Below are positions 32,441 through 38,797 of a stretch of DNA of 38,797 nt, piece after piece; position 1 is the stretch's first letter, and every line of letters begins with the position of its first letter. Position numbers and translations under genes: made by a program. Under the pieces are notes generated by a model. The model was not told the DNA's origin. It saw nothing but the letters and a program-made list of their open reading frames with translations, and ran no database searches. This DNA is from Actinomycetota bacterium (GTDB lineage: Bacteria > Actinomycetota > Actinomycetes > Mycobacteriales > Pseudonocardiaceae). Location of the stretch: NCBI GenBank assembly GCA_021324675.1, contig JAJPIR010000099.1:1-38797 (forward strand), read 5' to 3'.

Positions 32441-32902
32441 ATGTTCGACGGCAAGCAGGTCATCGCGATCGGAGAGCGCGACGGAGTCTCAGGAACGGCG
32501 ATTGCGGCTTGTGCCAAGGCGGCGGGTGCCCCGGTCGCCTATGTCGCCACCGAATGCTTTGTTTGAACGGCCGCTGGCGCCATGGACCTGTCCACCCAGG
32601 AGACGATCAAGCGCCTGGCCGACGAGCACGGTGCGGATTCGCTGATCGTGCTGCTTGGCGCACCGGACGCGGAAAGCGCCGGGATCGCCGCCGAAACGGT
32701 GGTGCTCGGTGATCCGAGTTGGGCAGGACCGCTGGCCGGGGTCCAGTTGGGCCTCCGCGTGTACCACATTCTCGAAGAGGAGGCGCGCGCTGCGGTGCCT
32801 TCCGAAGTATGGGAAGAACAGGTTGGGTTGATGGCCGATGTCCTCGAGGTGGATGCCATAGCCGAGGCCGTCCGAGAATTTCGCGAGCAGGTCCCCCAAT
32901 AG
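32441..32902 (+). CDS. grdA: Glycine reductase selenoprotein A, GrdA (in-frame UGA = Sec42)
   Basis: A 153-residue small acidic carrier selenoprotein. It receives the carboxymethyl group from component B on its selenocysteine and passes it to component [19 protein letters not shown] opens the protein. The redox motif is YVATECFV[11 protein letters not shown], where Cys39 and the TGA at 32564-32566 (codon 42) form the canonical CxxSec exactly as in clostridial GrdA. The sequence then continues [40 protein letters not shown] and [20 protein letters not shown], all family-like, to the stop at 32900-32902. ATG 32441 follows GGAGG and the trxA stop directly. Without Sec decoding only a 41-residue stub would be made. 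Confidence 0.94.
32564..32599 (+). promoter_or_regulatory. Candidate SECIS-like stem-loop after the grdA UGA (weak)
   Basis: After TGA 32564-32566, TGGA (32583-32586) pairs with TCCA (32591-32594) around the loop CCTG, and an outer CTGG (32574-32577) pairs with CCAG (32596-32599), with an asymmetric internal loop. The loop is 20-23 bases after UGA, the right distance, but the stem is short and the loop lacks an early G. It is weaker than the grdB element. Glycine reductase SECIS elements are known to vary, so it is listed as a candidate only. Confidence 0.4.
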
Positions 32903-32913
32903 TCGCCGCTTGT

Positions 32914-32978
32914 GCCGTGAACTCGACGCCATCGACCTAATCAGGCCACCTGCAGGTCGTTCCCGTCGAGTTCACGGC
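32914..32978. terminator. Long inverted repeat between convergent operons
   Basis: GCCGTGAACTCGACG (32914-32928) and CGTCGAGTTCACGGC (32964-32978) are perfect 15-base complements. Inside them CGACCT (32933-32938) pairs with AGGTCG (32954-32959). It starts 12 bases after the grdA stop and ends about 50 bases before the end of the convergent redox-enzyme gene, so a two-way terminator is the simplest reading. No T-run is present. Confidence 0.7.
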
Positions 32979-33030
32979 GCGCTGTTCGGGCCCGCCGTCT
33001 TACCCGGCCGCCTTTTGCCAGACATGAGGG

Positions 33031-34053
33031 CTAGCTCGGTGCGTCAGGCAAAGGATTGCGCAGCGTGGGTTGATCGGCGGCCCATTTTTCAAGCAAGAGG
33101 TCGGAAAAGCGATCGGCGAGCAGGTTGGCGGCCTGGATACCGAACACCACGTCGGCGGCGAGCTCGGGCTCGCTGGCAAGCAGCGGGGTGATTACGCCGT
33201 GGCGGATGAGTTGCTCGTGCGCGGCGTCGGCTTCGACATGTTCGGCGTAGAACTCGATCGCCGCGGGTCCGCAACCCAGCCGGCGCATGGCACGGACGAG
33301 CCGGTCGGATCCGGGTGAGGAGGTCAGCTCCACGGTGGCGAACTGGCCGATGAGCGCACCGCGCAGCTTGCGGTGCAGGCCGCACATCGACATGAAGTTG
33401 ATCTCGGCCAGGGTGGTGGCCGGCGCAGCATCGAGGTACGCCCCGTACTGCGCGCAGAGCCCGAGCTCGGTCATCATGTCGGCGAACAGCCGAGCGTGCA
33501 TACGCCGCGGGTTACCCGCGCCGTATTCGTCGTGCTCAACTGTCACCAGCGCGGCCTTGGCGGGCCCGCTGAGCCGGGGGATCACCCATGCTTGCGGATC
33601 GGCCTCTTTCAGGTGGTAGAGCGAGCGGTGCGTGACGTACTCGCGCAGCTGCCACAGCGTCCCGCGCCGGCGCAGATGGTGCGAGACACCGCCGGCGTCT
33701 GGCGCCTCCACCAGCAATGCATCGATCTCGGCGGGAACATCGGCCCCGCCGGGCACATCGGCCCGTAACGCAGCTAAAAAAGCCTGCTCGAGCTGCCAGC
33801 GCAGCCGGAGCAGTTGCGGGTCCCATTCCAACTCGGCGCACACTCCGGTGAAACCGCGGTAATGCAGTTCGTAGCAGCAGTACAGCGCCAGCTGGAGGTC
33901 GTCCCCGTACGGGTCAGCCTGCGCTACGGTCGCCGCGTCGATCTGCCCGCAAGGCACACCCCGCAACCTGTCGAATGCGGCGGCGGACAGCACACCCCGC
34001 GGAGCTGGAAGGTCCGGCGCCGCCACAGCCGAAACCACGGTGTTGCTCGTCAC
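33031..34053 (-). CDS. Iron-containing redox enzyme family protein (haem-oxygenase-like fold)
   Basis: A 340-residue protein of the helical HO-like diiron family, members of which oxidise or cleave small substrates. The first metal region is CYELHYRGFTGVCAELEWDP (Glu/His). The middle has REYVTHRSLYHLKEADPQAW and EHDEYGAGNPRRMHARLFAD, with further Glu/His ligands. The C-terminal block is AIEFYAEHVEADAAHEQLIR (Glu...His...Asp...His). The ligand pattern is intact. ATG 34053 lies three bases after the CDGSH gene stop, so the two are almost certainly co-transcribed. An Fe-S donor next to an iron oxidase suggests one redox unit, but the substrate is unknown. Confidence 0.87.
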   Translation of the reverse strand: MTSNTVVSAVAAPDLPAPRGVLSAAAFDRLRGVPCGQIDAATVAQADPYGDDLQLALYCCYELHYRGFTGVCAELEWDPQLLRLRWQLEQAFLAALRADVPGGADVPAEIDALLVEAPDAGGVSHHLRRRGTLWQLREYVTHRSLYHLKEADPQAWVIPRLSGPAKAALVTVEHDEYGAGNPRRMHARLFADMMTELGLCAQYGAYLDAAPATTLAEINFMSMCGLHRKLRGALIGQFATVELTSSPGSDRLVRAMRRLGCGPAAIEFYAEHVEADAAHEQLIRHGVITPLLASEPELAADVVFGIQAANLLADRFSDLLLEKWAADQPTLRNPLPDAPS

Positions 34054-34056
34054 TGA

Positions 34057-34290
34057 TCACACATCCCGGGGTGGCTCGCTGCCGCGGCTGCGATCGGTGC
34101 GCACCCGCCGCCGGTGGCTGGTGTCACAGAACGGGTACCGGCGGCTGCGGCGGCACGTGCACAGCGCAGTGGCTGCCCGGTCAGATATCACCTCCCGCCC
34201 ATCGGCAAGCACGATCTCGACCGGGCCCTGCACGAGGACCGGCCCGTCATCGGTCATGGTGATCCGGCGTCGGGCGGGCTCAGGGGACAC
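34057..34290 (-). CDS. CDGSH iron-sulfur domain protein
   Basis: A 77-residue mitoNEET-like protein binding one 2Fe-2S cluster through three Cys and one His: Cys44, Cys46, Cys55 and His59 in LCTCRRSRRYPFCDTSHRR, which fits CxC-x2-S-x3-P-x-C-D-x-S-H. The N-terminal strand DGPVLVQGPVEIVLADGREV is typical. GTG 34290 is preferred because GGAGG lies a few bases upstream and it matches the family N-terminus; ATG 34311 or 34329 would add residues without similarity. It overlaps the end of the methyltransferase gene by 11 bases and is followed after three bases by the iron redox enzyme gene: a three-gene operon. Confidence 0.92.
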   Translation of the reverse strand: MSPEPARRRITMTDDGPVLVQGPVEIVLADGREVISDRAATALCTCRRSRRYPFCDTSHRRRVRTDRSRGSEPPRDV

Positions 34291-35107
34291 CTCGACCTCC
34301 AGCAGATGCATGGGCTGCGATGACGACAAGCTCTTCGTTGCGTTGGCCGGGTTGGATGAGCCCGCGGGCTTCCAGCATGGCTGCCCGTAGCCGCATGACC
34401 GGTCCGAAGGGGACGGTGCAGCGGGTCAGCACCTTCGCGTGCAGCCCAGCGTCAGTGAGGCGGCGCAGCGTGACGCTGTCGTCGCACACTGCTGAGTGGA
34501 CGATCAGCATCATCCCTTCCGGGCTGAGCAACTCGGGCGCTCCGGTACACAGCCGATCCAGCACAGCGCGCCCGTCGGTGCCGCCATCCCAGCACCGGTT
34601 GATCCGGTGCCGGCTTAGCCCGTTGGTGGCGGCAGGCACGTAAGGCGGGTTGGCCACGATGAGGTCGAAGTGCTGTCCTGCGACCGGTTCGAACAAGTCA
34701 CCGCGGTACACGGTGCACCGAGCGCGGTGGATCCGGCAATTGAGCCAGGTGGCCAGGATCGATCGCAGCGAAAGATCGACCGCGGTGACCGAGGCGGCTC
34801 CGGCCCTGGCAGCGGCAAGCGCCAGGGCGCCAGTGCCGGTGCCGATATCGAGCACGCGGCGTCCAACCGGGTAACGGCCAGCGCACATGACCTCTATCAA
34901 CAAGGAGGTGTCGCTATCGGCTCGATAGACGCCGGGGGGCCGCAGAAGTAGCACGCTGTGCGAGGTACCCGCAGCGTGCCAGGAGAAAACCCCAGCTCGG
35001 TGGGCCTCATTGGGGACCGGGATGGAAACGTCCAGGCGGAGAGAACCGCTGGCGGACGTTACCGGATTGCAGCCAGCTACGATCTCGCCTCGCTTGGCGG
35101 CCCTCAT
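34280..35107 (-). CDS. SAM-dependent methyltransferase (HemK/PrmC-like class I)
   Basis: A class I methyltransferase. The SAM-binding motif I is RRVLDIGTGTGALALAAARA, with SVTAVDLSLRSI following. The N6-/glutamine-methyltransferase motif is DLIVANPPYVP, as in PrmC and other NPPY enzymes. A likely core start is near SVLLLRPPGVYRADSDTSLL (GTG about 34954), since homologues usually begin there. The open frame extends to ATG 35107, and the extra 51 residues could be spurious; both are possible. It leads the operon with the CDGSH and iron redox genes. The substrate is unknown; modification of a small-molecule or protein Gln/Asn is inference from NPPY. Confidence 0.85.
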   Translation of the reverse strand: MRAAKRGEIVAGCNPVTSASGSLRLDVSIPVPNEAHRAGVFSWHAAGTSHSVLLLRPPGVYRADSDTSLLIEVMCAGRYPVGRRVLDIGTGTGALALAAARAGAASVTAVDLSLRSILATWLNCRIHRARCTVYRGDLFEPVAGQHFDLIVANPPYVPAATNGLSRHRINRCWDGGTDGRAVLDRLCTGAPELLSPEGMMLIVHSAVCDDSVTLRRLTDAGLHAKVLTRCTVPFGPVMRLRAAMLEARGLIQPGQRNEELVVIAAHASAGGRGVP

Positions 35108-35151
35108 GCCGTGCGCGCCAGGTATTCCGGATGAACAGGAGCTTTAGGCCC

Positions 35152-36189
35152 ATGACCGCCAGTTGTGCGCGGCGCTGCATCGTGCCACCCTCCCTGCTGT
35201 ACCGCCTGGCGCGCTCTGCTGACGAGGCGGTACGCGATGCCGCGCTCGACGCGCTGGTGTTGGATGCTCGCTTCCGGCTGGCCCGTGCCGAGTGCGCGGT
35301 GACGCTGCGCCGCCAGCCGGCGCCGGTCACGTTTGGCCGGGCCGGTGGCCAGCCGCAGCGGACGATCTACGATCAGCAGGGTAGTGAGTCGCAGACACCC
35401 GGAGTGGTCGTCCGGGCGGAAGGGCAAGCGCCAAGCCAGGATGAAGCGGCCAATCAGGCCTATGACGGCCTCGGGGCCACCTACGGGTTTTACTGGACCG
35501 TGTTCGAGAGGGACTCCATCGACGCGGCGGGTATGCCACTACTTGGACTTGTGCACTACGGGCGCCGTTACCCTAATGCGTTCTGGGATGGCGCAGGTCA
35601 TATGTTCTTCGGTGACGGCGATGGGCAAATCCTCACCCAGACGACAGCCGGGATCGATGTCATCGGGCATGAGCTCACCCACGGCGTCACCCAGTACGAG
35701 GCGAACCTGACCTACTCAGGGCAGTCTGGAGCACTCAACGAGTCGGTGTCTGATGTCTTCGGTATTCAGGTCAAGCAATACTTACTTGGCCAGGACGTGC
35801 ATCGCTCGGACTGGCTCATCGGAGCAGACATCGTAGGTCCCGCCTTGCGCCCGGCGCTGCGGTCGATGAAACACCCGGGCACCGCCAATGCTTATGATGA
35901 CCAACCCGCCGATATGGACAACTACGTACCCGGCGGCGACGTGCACACCAATTCAGGAATTCCCAACCGTGCGTTCTACGTCGTGGCCAGTACGCTTGGC
36001 GGGTATGCCTGGGATGCGGCAGGGCCGATCTGGTACGCCGCGCTGGCAGATCCACAGCTTCATCCCAACGCGACATTCCGTGACTTCGCCCGGATCACCT
36101 TGCGTCAGGCACAACAAACCTACGGTGCCGGCAGCGACCAAGCGCACGCAGTGCAACAGGGTTGGGAAGCCGTCAAAGTATCGCTGTGA
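35152..36189 (+). CDS. Protealysin-like M4 metalloprotease
   Basis: A 345-residue zinc metalloprotease of the thermolysin family, protealysin subgroup. It has no signal peptide. The short propeptide carries the protealysin signature CIVPPSLLYRL near the N-terminus. Zinc ligands are His173 and His177 in VIGHELTHGVTQYE, with Glu174 as catalyst, and Glu197 in GALNESVSDVFG. The later catalytic His is His265 in VPGGDVHTNSGIPNRAFYVV. The C-terminal helical domain is complete. ATG 35152 is chosen for AGGAG at eight bases, and it keeps the CIVPP motif close to the start; ATG 35131 is the alternative. An emfourin-type inhibitor gene follows 41 bases downstream, the known protealysin-inhibitor pairing. 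Confidence 0.94.
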   Translation: MTASCARRCIVPPSLLYRLARSADEAVRDAALDALVLDARFRLARAECAVTLRRQPAPVTFGRAGGQPQRTIYDQQGSESQTPGVVVRAEGQAPSQDEAANQAYDGLGATYGFYWTVFERDSIDAAGMPLLGLVHYGRRYPNAFWDGAGHMFFGDGDGQILTQTTAGIDVIGHELTHGVTQYEANLTYSGQSGALNESVSDVFGIQVKQYLLGQDVHRSDWLIGADIVGPALRPALRSMKHPGTANAYDDQPADMDNYVPGGDVHTNSGIPNRAFYVVASTLGGYAWDAAGPIWYAALADPQLHPNATFRDFARITLRQAQQTYGAGSDQAHAVQQGWEAVKVSL

Positions 36190-36230
36190 CCGCTACTGCG
36201 GTGTGCTGCTCAAGCCAGGACACTGAGCCC

Positions 36231-36533
36231 ATGCGCGTCGACGTGACCCGCCGCGGTGGCGTGGCCGGGGTCGCCCTGCACGCCACGCTCGACACCGCTG
36301 AGCTGACCGGCACCGATGCCCCGCGCGTCGAAGCGGCCCTGCGGGATCTGCCCTGGGGGCGCCCCGTCCCGGTATCCATCGGGCCGGATCGCTTCCGTTA
36401 CGAGATGGTCACTGCTGAAGGTGACCATGAACGGCGGGTGGTGTTAAGCGAAAGTGAGATTCCGGATGCACTGCAGCCGCTGCTGACGCTGCTCGCCGAC
36501 CTTGGACAGATCCGCCCGGCTTCGGCTGAGTGA
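36231..36533 (+). CDS. Emfourin-type (protealysin inhibitor-like) protein
   Basis: A 100-residue protein of the emfourin family, small inhibitors encoded next to protealysin-like M4 proteases. Its sequence is MRVDVTRRGGVAGVALHATL, DTAELTGTDAPRVEAALRDL, then FRYEMVTAEGDHERRVVLSE and a C-terminal ALQPLLTLLADLGQIRP. The gene position, immediately after the protease with no other gene between, is the strongest support. ATG 36231 has AGGA about ten bases upstream; an earlier in-frame start at 36162 would overlap the protease gene and adds unlikely sequence. It should bind and silence the protease inside the cell. Confidence 0.82.
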   Translation: MRVDVTRRGGVAGVALHATLDTAELTGTDAPRVEAALRDLPWGRPVPVSIGPDRFRYEMVTAEGDHERRVVLSESEIPDALQPLLTLLADLGQIRPASAE

Positions 36534-36747
36534 AAAATCCATACCTGCGGCTAAAGATCGCCCGCCCGGGTGTTGCAGCACTTTCCGTGACGGGCGCAAC
36601 GCGGTAGCGTCTAGCGCGGACCGCGTACGGTGGGTGACGTCCCCTCCCGCCGCAAGGTCCCGATTGGACGGTCGGGCGCTGCTGCCTGCCGGACACCGGG
36701 GCCTGCGCGATCCGCATGATAAGGGGGAATGGGGATGGGGGGACAGC

Positions 36748-37440
36748 ATGATCCAGCTTGAAGACGTCACCAAAATCTATCGGATGGGCAAAGTCGAGGT
36801 GCGGGCACTGGAAAGTGTCGACCTGACGATTGACGATGGTGAGTTCGTCGCCATCATGGGCCCTTCCGGGTCGGGCAAGACCACACTCATGAATATCATG
36901 GGTTGTCTGGATGTTCCGACGAGTGGGCGCTACCTACTTGACGGCACTGATGTCAGCCGGCTATCTGACAACCGGTTGGCCAAAATCCGTAGCCGCAAGA
37001 TTGGCTTCGTCTTCCAGTCGTTCAACCTGGTGGCCCGTACCAGCGCGATCCGTAATGTCGAATTGCCTCTGGTCTACGCGGGCGTGCGAACCCGTCGTCA
37101 TGCAGCCAGGGTAGCGCTGGAGCAGGTGGGATTGGGTGATCGTATGAAGCACATGCCCAATGAGCTTTCTGGTGGACAGCAGCAGCGGGTTGCTATTGCC
37201 AGGGCGCTGATCAATGACCCGGTCCTGCTGCTAGCCGATGAGCCCACCGGCAACCTCGACACCGCATCCAGTGCAGAGATCCTCAAAATTCTCCGTGCAC
37301 TCAACGACGCGGGCCGCACCGTTGTCATCATCACGCACGAGGAAGAGGTCGCCCAGTTCGCCCGGCGGGTTGTGCGGATGCGAGATGGGCACATCGTCAG
37401 TGACCAGGCGCAGCGGATCCGGACGGAGGTCAGCGCGTGA
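36748..37440 (+). CDS. MacB-type ABC transporter ATP-binding protein
   Basis: A 230-residue ATPase of the LolD/MacB subfamily. Walker A is MGPSGSGKTT, the Q-loop region is GFVFQSFNLVARTSA, the signature is ELSGGQQQRVAIARALI, Walker B is LLADEPTGNLD, and the H-loop is VVIITHEEEVA. ATG 36748 is selected by the G-rich Shine-Dalgarno just upstream and the canonical N-terminus MIQLEDVTKIYRMGKVEVRA; the frame stays open further upstream to 36502. It overlaps the permease start by four bases (GTGA), so the two are translated together. These systems drive tripartite or mechanotransmission-type export of peptides, lipids or antibiotics; the cargo is unknown. Confidence 0.95.
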   Translation: MIQLEDVTKIYRMGKVEVRALESVDLTIDDGEFVAIMGPSGSGKTTLMNIMGCLDVPTSGRYLLDGTDVSRLSDNRLAKIRSRKIGFVFQSFNLVARTSAIRNVELPLVYAGVRTRRHAARVALEQVGLGDRMKHMPNELSGGQQQRVAIARALINDPVLLLADEPTGNLDTASSAEILKILRALNDAGRTVVIITHEEEVAQFARRVVRMRDGHIVSDQAQRIRTEVSA

Positions 37441-38663
37441 ACCTCGAGGAGGCGCTGCGCGTCGCACTGCGGGGATTGCGCGCCAACCGGTTGCGGTCTG
37501 CGCTGACCATGCTCGGCATCATCATCGGTGTTGCTTCGGTGATCCTGCTGGTGGCTCTCGGCAACGGTGTGCAGACCTCGGTCAACGAGAAAATCCAACC
37601 GCTAGCCAATTTGATCACTGTCGTGCCGTCAGTCGGGAACGTCCCCGGAGGTGCCCCGCCGAAAGATCTGATCGACGCAGACGTCGCGGCGCTGCAAGAT
37701 AAAGCACTGTCCCGCGACATTGCGGCGGTCATTCCTGCCACCAGCGGTAAAGCACTGGTGGACGGGGATGCCTACCGATACCGGGCGAATGTGGTGGGCA
37801 CTACCGAGCGGTGGCTCGAGGTGAACAACCAGGACATGTCCGCCGGTACGTTCTTTGACGAGGCTCAGGTCCGCACCACGGCCAGAGTGGTGGTGCTGGG
37901 TTCTGCGGTGGCCAACTACTTATACGGTGACGATCCTGCGGCTGCATTGGGCCAACCCGTCCGGATCAACCGGCAGACTTTCCGGGTTATCGGAGTGATG
38001 CAGTCCGTCGGAGAACCCGGCGATGGTGTCGTCGCCATGCCGCTGCCAACGGTACGGCGCTACATCTTCGGCGGCGGCGACAAGATCAACCAGATGATCG
38101 TGCAAGCAACCGATGCTAACGCGGTGCCTGCGGCCGAGAACGATGTGATTCGCATCCTCTCCGAACGGCACCGGATCAAGGATTCCGCGAACCGGGATTT
38201 CGAAGTACAATCTTTGCGCAGCCGGCTTGACACCTTCAATCAGATCTTGCGGATTCTTACCTTGTTCACCGCGGCCGTGGCAGCGATCTCTCTAGTAGTC
38301 GGTGCGATCGGGGTCCTAAACATTATGCTGGTATCGGTCACCGAGAGAACTCGCGAGATCGGTATTCGAAAGGCAATTGGCGCGACTCGTCGAGCAATTC
38401 TTGAACAATTCCTTATCGAGTCGCTACTGTTAGCCGGCTTAGGTGGTGTGATCGGTGTCCTGGTGGGTGTTGGGTTGTCGGTGTTGGGTGCCAACGTCGC
38501 GCCGTCGTTCGGACCCACTTTCGCTACCTTCGCGCCGTCTGTGACGATCCCCTCAGTGGTCCTCTCGTTCGCTATCAGCCTGGCGATCGGGTTGGTCGCC
38601 GGAGGATACCCCGCCAACCGTGCGGCGCGACTCCGGCCCATCGAGGCGCTCCGGTATCAGTAA
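37437..38663 (+). CDS. MacB/FtsX-type ABC transporter permease
   Basis: A 408-residue permease partner of the ATPase. It has the MacB layout: a first membrane helix (LTMLGIIIGVASVILLVALG), a large extracytoplasmic MacB_PCD domain of about 210 residues (including GTTERWLEVNNQDMSAGTFF and RVVVLGSAVANYLYGDDPAA), then the FtsX domain with three helices (ILTLFTAAVAAISLVVGAIG, SLLLAGLGGVIGVLVGVGLS, VVLSFAISLAIGLVAGGYPA). The cytoplasmic coupling motif is VTERTREIGIRKAIGATRRA, and it ends RAARLRPIEALRYQ. GTG 37437 overlaps the ATPase stop. A further gene may start at 38760. Confidence 0.95.
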   Translation: MNLEEALRVALRGLRANRLRSALTMLGIIIGVASVILLVALGNGVQTSVNEKIQPLANLITVVPSVGNVPGGAPPKDLIDADVAALQDKALSRDIAAVIPATSGKALVDGDAYRYRANVVGTTERWLEVNNQDMSAGTFFDEAQVRTTARVVVLGSAVANYLYGDDPAAALGQPVRINRQTFRVIGVMQSVGEPGDGVVAMPLPTVRRYIFGGGDKINQMIVQATDANAVPAAENDVIRILSERHRIKDSANRDFEVQSLRSRLDTFNQILRILTLFTAAVAAISLVVGAIGVLNIMLVSVTERTREIGIRKAIGATRRAILEQFLIESLLLAGLGGVIGVLVGVGLSVLGANVAPSFGPTFATFAPSVTIPSVVLSFAISLAIGLVAGGYPANRAARLRPIEALRYQ

Positions 38664-38759
38664 CCACCAAGGTCAGCTGGCCGCTCCAGGAGACCGCGTA
38701 ACTCCCTGCCGTCTGAGGCGTTGCATTGCGTGAAGCCGAAGACACAGGGGGATCTCACT

Positions 38760-38797
38760 GTGATCAATTTCCTGACCAGCCCATCGACGCTGATCAC
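38760..38797 (+). CDS. Start of a gene running off the right edge
   Basis: GTG at 38760-38762 follows GGGGG at suitable distance and reads MINFLTSPSTLI to the window end. It lies about 100 bases after the permease stop on the same strand and may belong to the same transcription unit. Too short to identify. Confidence 0.4.
   Translation, partial: MINFLTSPSTLI

Noticed and set aside
32582-32902. A shorter protein starting at the ATG after the grdA TGA
   Set aside because: It would lack the catalytic CxxSec motif and the N-terminal strand, whereas the sequence before the TGA is clearly GrdA in the same frame with its own GGAGG.
1-38797. CRISPR arrays, tRNA or rRNA genes
   Set aside because: I looked for regularly spaced direct repeats and for tRNA-like cloverleaf ends and found none; a tRNA could still be missed by eye, and a tRNAscan run (including a tRNA-Sec model) would settle it.

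Overview
The window looks like chromosome from a high-GC actinomycete. The pointers are an Lsr2 nucleoid protein, an XRE regulator of the DUF5753 type, a Streptomyces-type subtilisin inhibitor, DUF3072 and DUF5602 proteins, and frequent GTG starts. Gene families alone do not fix the genus; a Pseudonocardiales-like or Mycobacteriales-like relative is a guess.

The first 20 kb is gene-sparse. Isolated genes are separated by long non-coding stretches: GH13 and GH65 alpha-glucan enzymes, an SMR efflux protein, Lsr2, a thioredoxin-fold protein, a DUF2235 hydrolase, a manganese catalase and a few secreted or unknown proteins. Between them lie recognisable wrecks: an FkbM-like fragment, an acyl-CoA ligase fragment, a frameshifted universal stress protein and a frameshifted aldo/keto reductase. 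One complete IS element sits at 14440-15334. It has imperfect terminal repeats and a leader structure that can occlude the transposase start.

From 20 kb onward genes are dense. A triosephosphate-isomerase-like protein and a Gfo/Idh/MocA dehydrogenase form a minus-strand pair. They are followed by a small Gly-rich peptide gene, a DUF5602 lipoprotein and a tricorn-type protease with an upstream SSI-type inhibitor.

The centrepiece is 28076-32902: five tightly packed plus-strand genes, grdE-grdB-grdC-trxA-grdA, encoding parts of a glycine/sarcosine/betaine reductase. Both grdB and grdA are cut by one in-frame TGA, each exactly where the clostridial proteins carry selenocysteine (codon 342 of grdB, codon 42 of grdA), with full homology continuing after it. 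The grdB TGA is followed by a good SECIS-like hairpin. Two things differ from the classical system. The GrdE cysteine that is processed to the pyruvoyl group is replaced by tyrosine, and no grdD (the acetyl-phosphate-forming partner of GrdC) is present. This is therefore probably a real selenoprotein reductase with altered chemistry, in a lineage where this complex is not expected. No selA, selB, selC or selD is visible in the window.

After a long inverted repeat comes a convergent minus-strand operon: methyltransferase, CDGSH Fe-S protein and iron-containing redox enzyme. Then, on the plus strand, come a protealysin-like M4 protease with its emfourin-type inhibitor, a MacB-type ABC ATPase/permease pair, and the start of another gene at the right edge.
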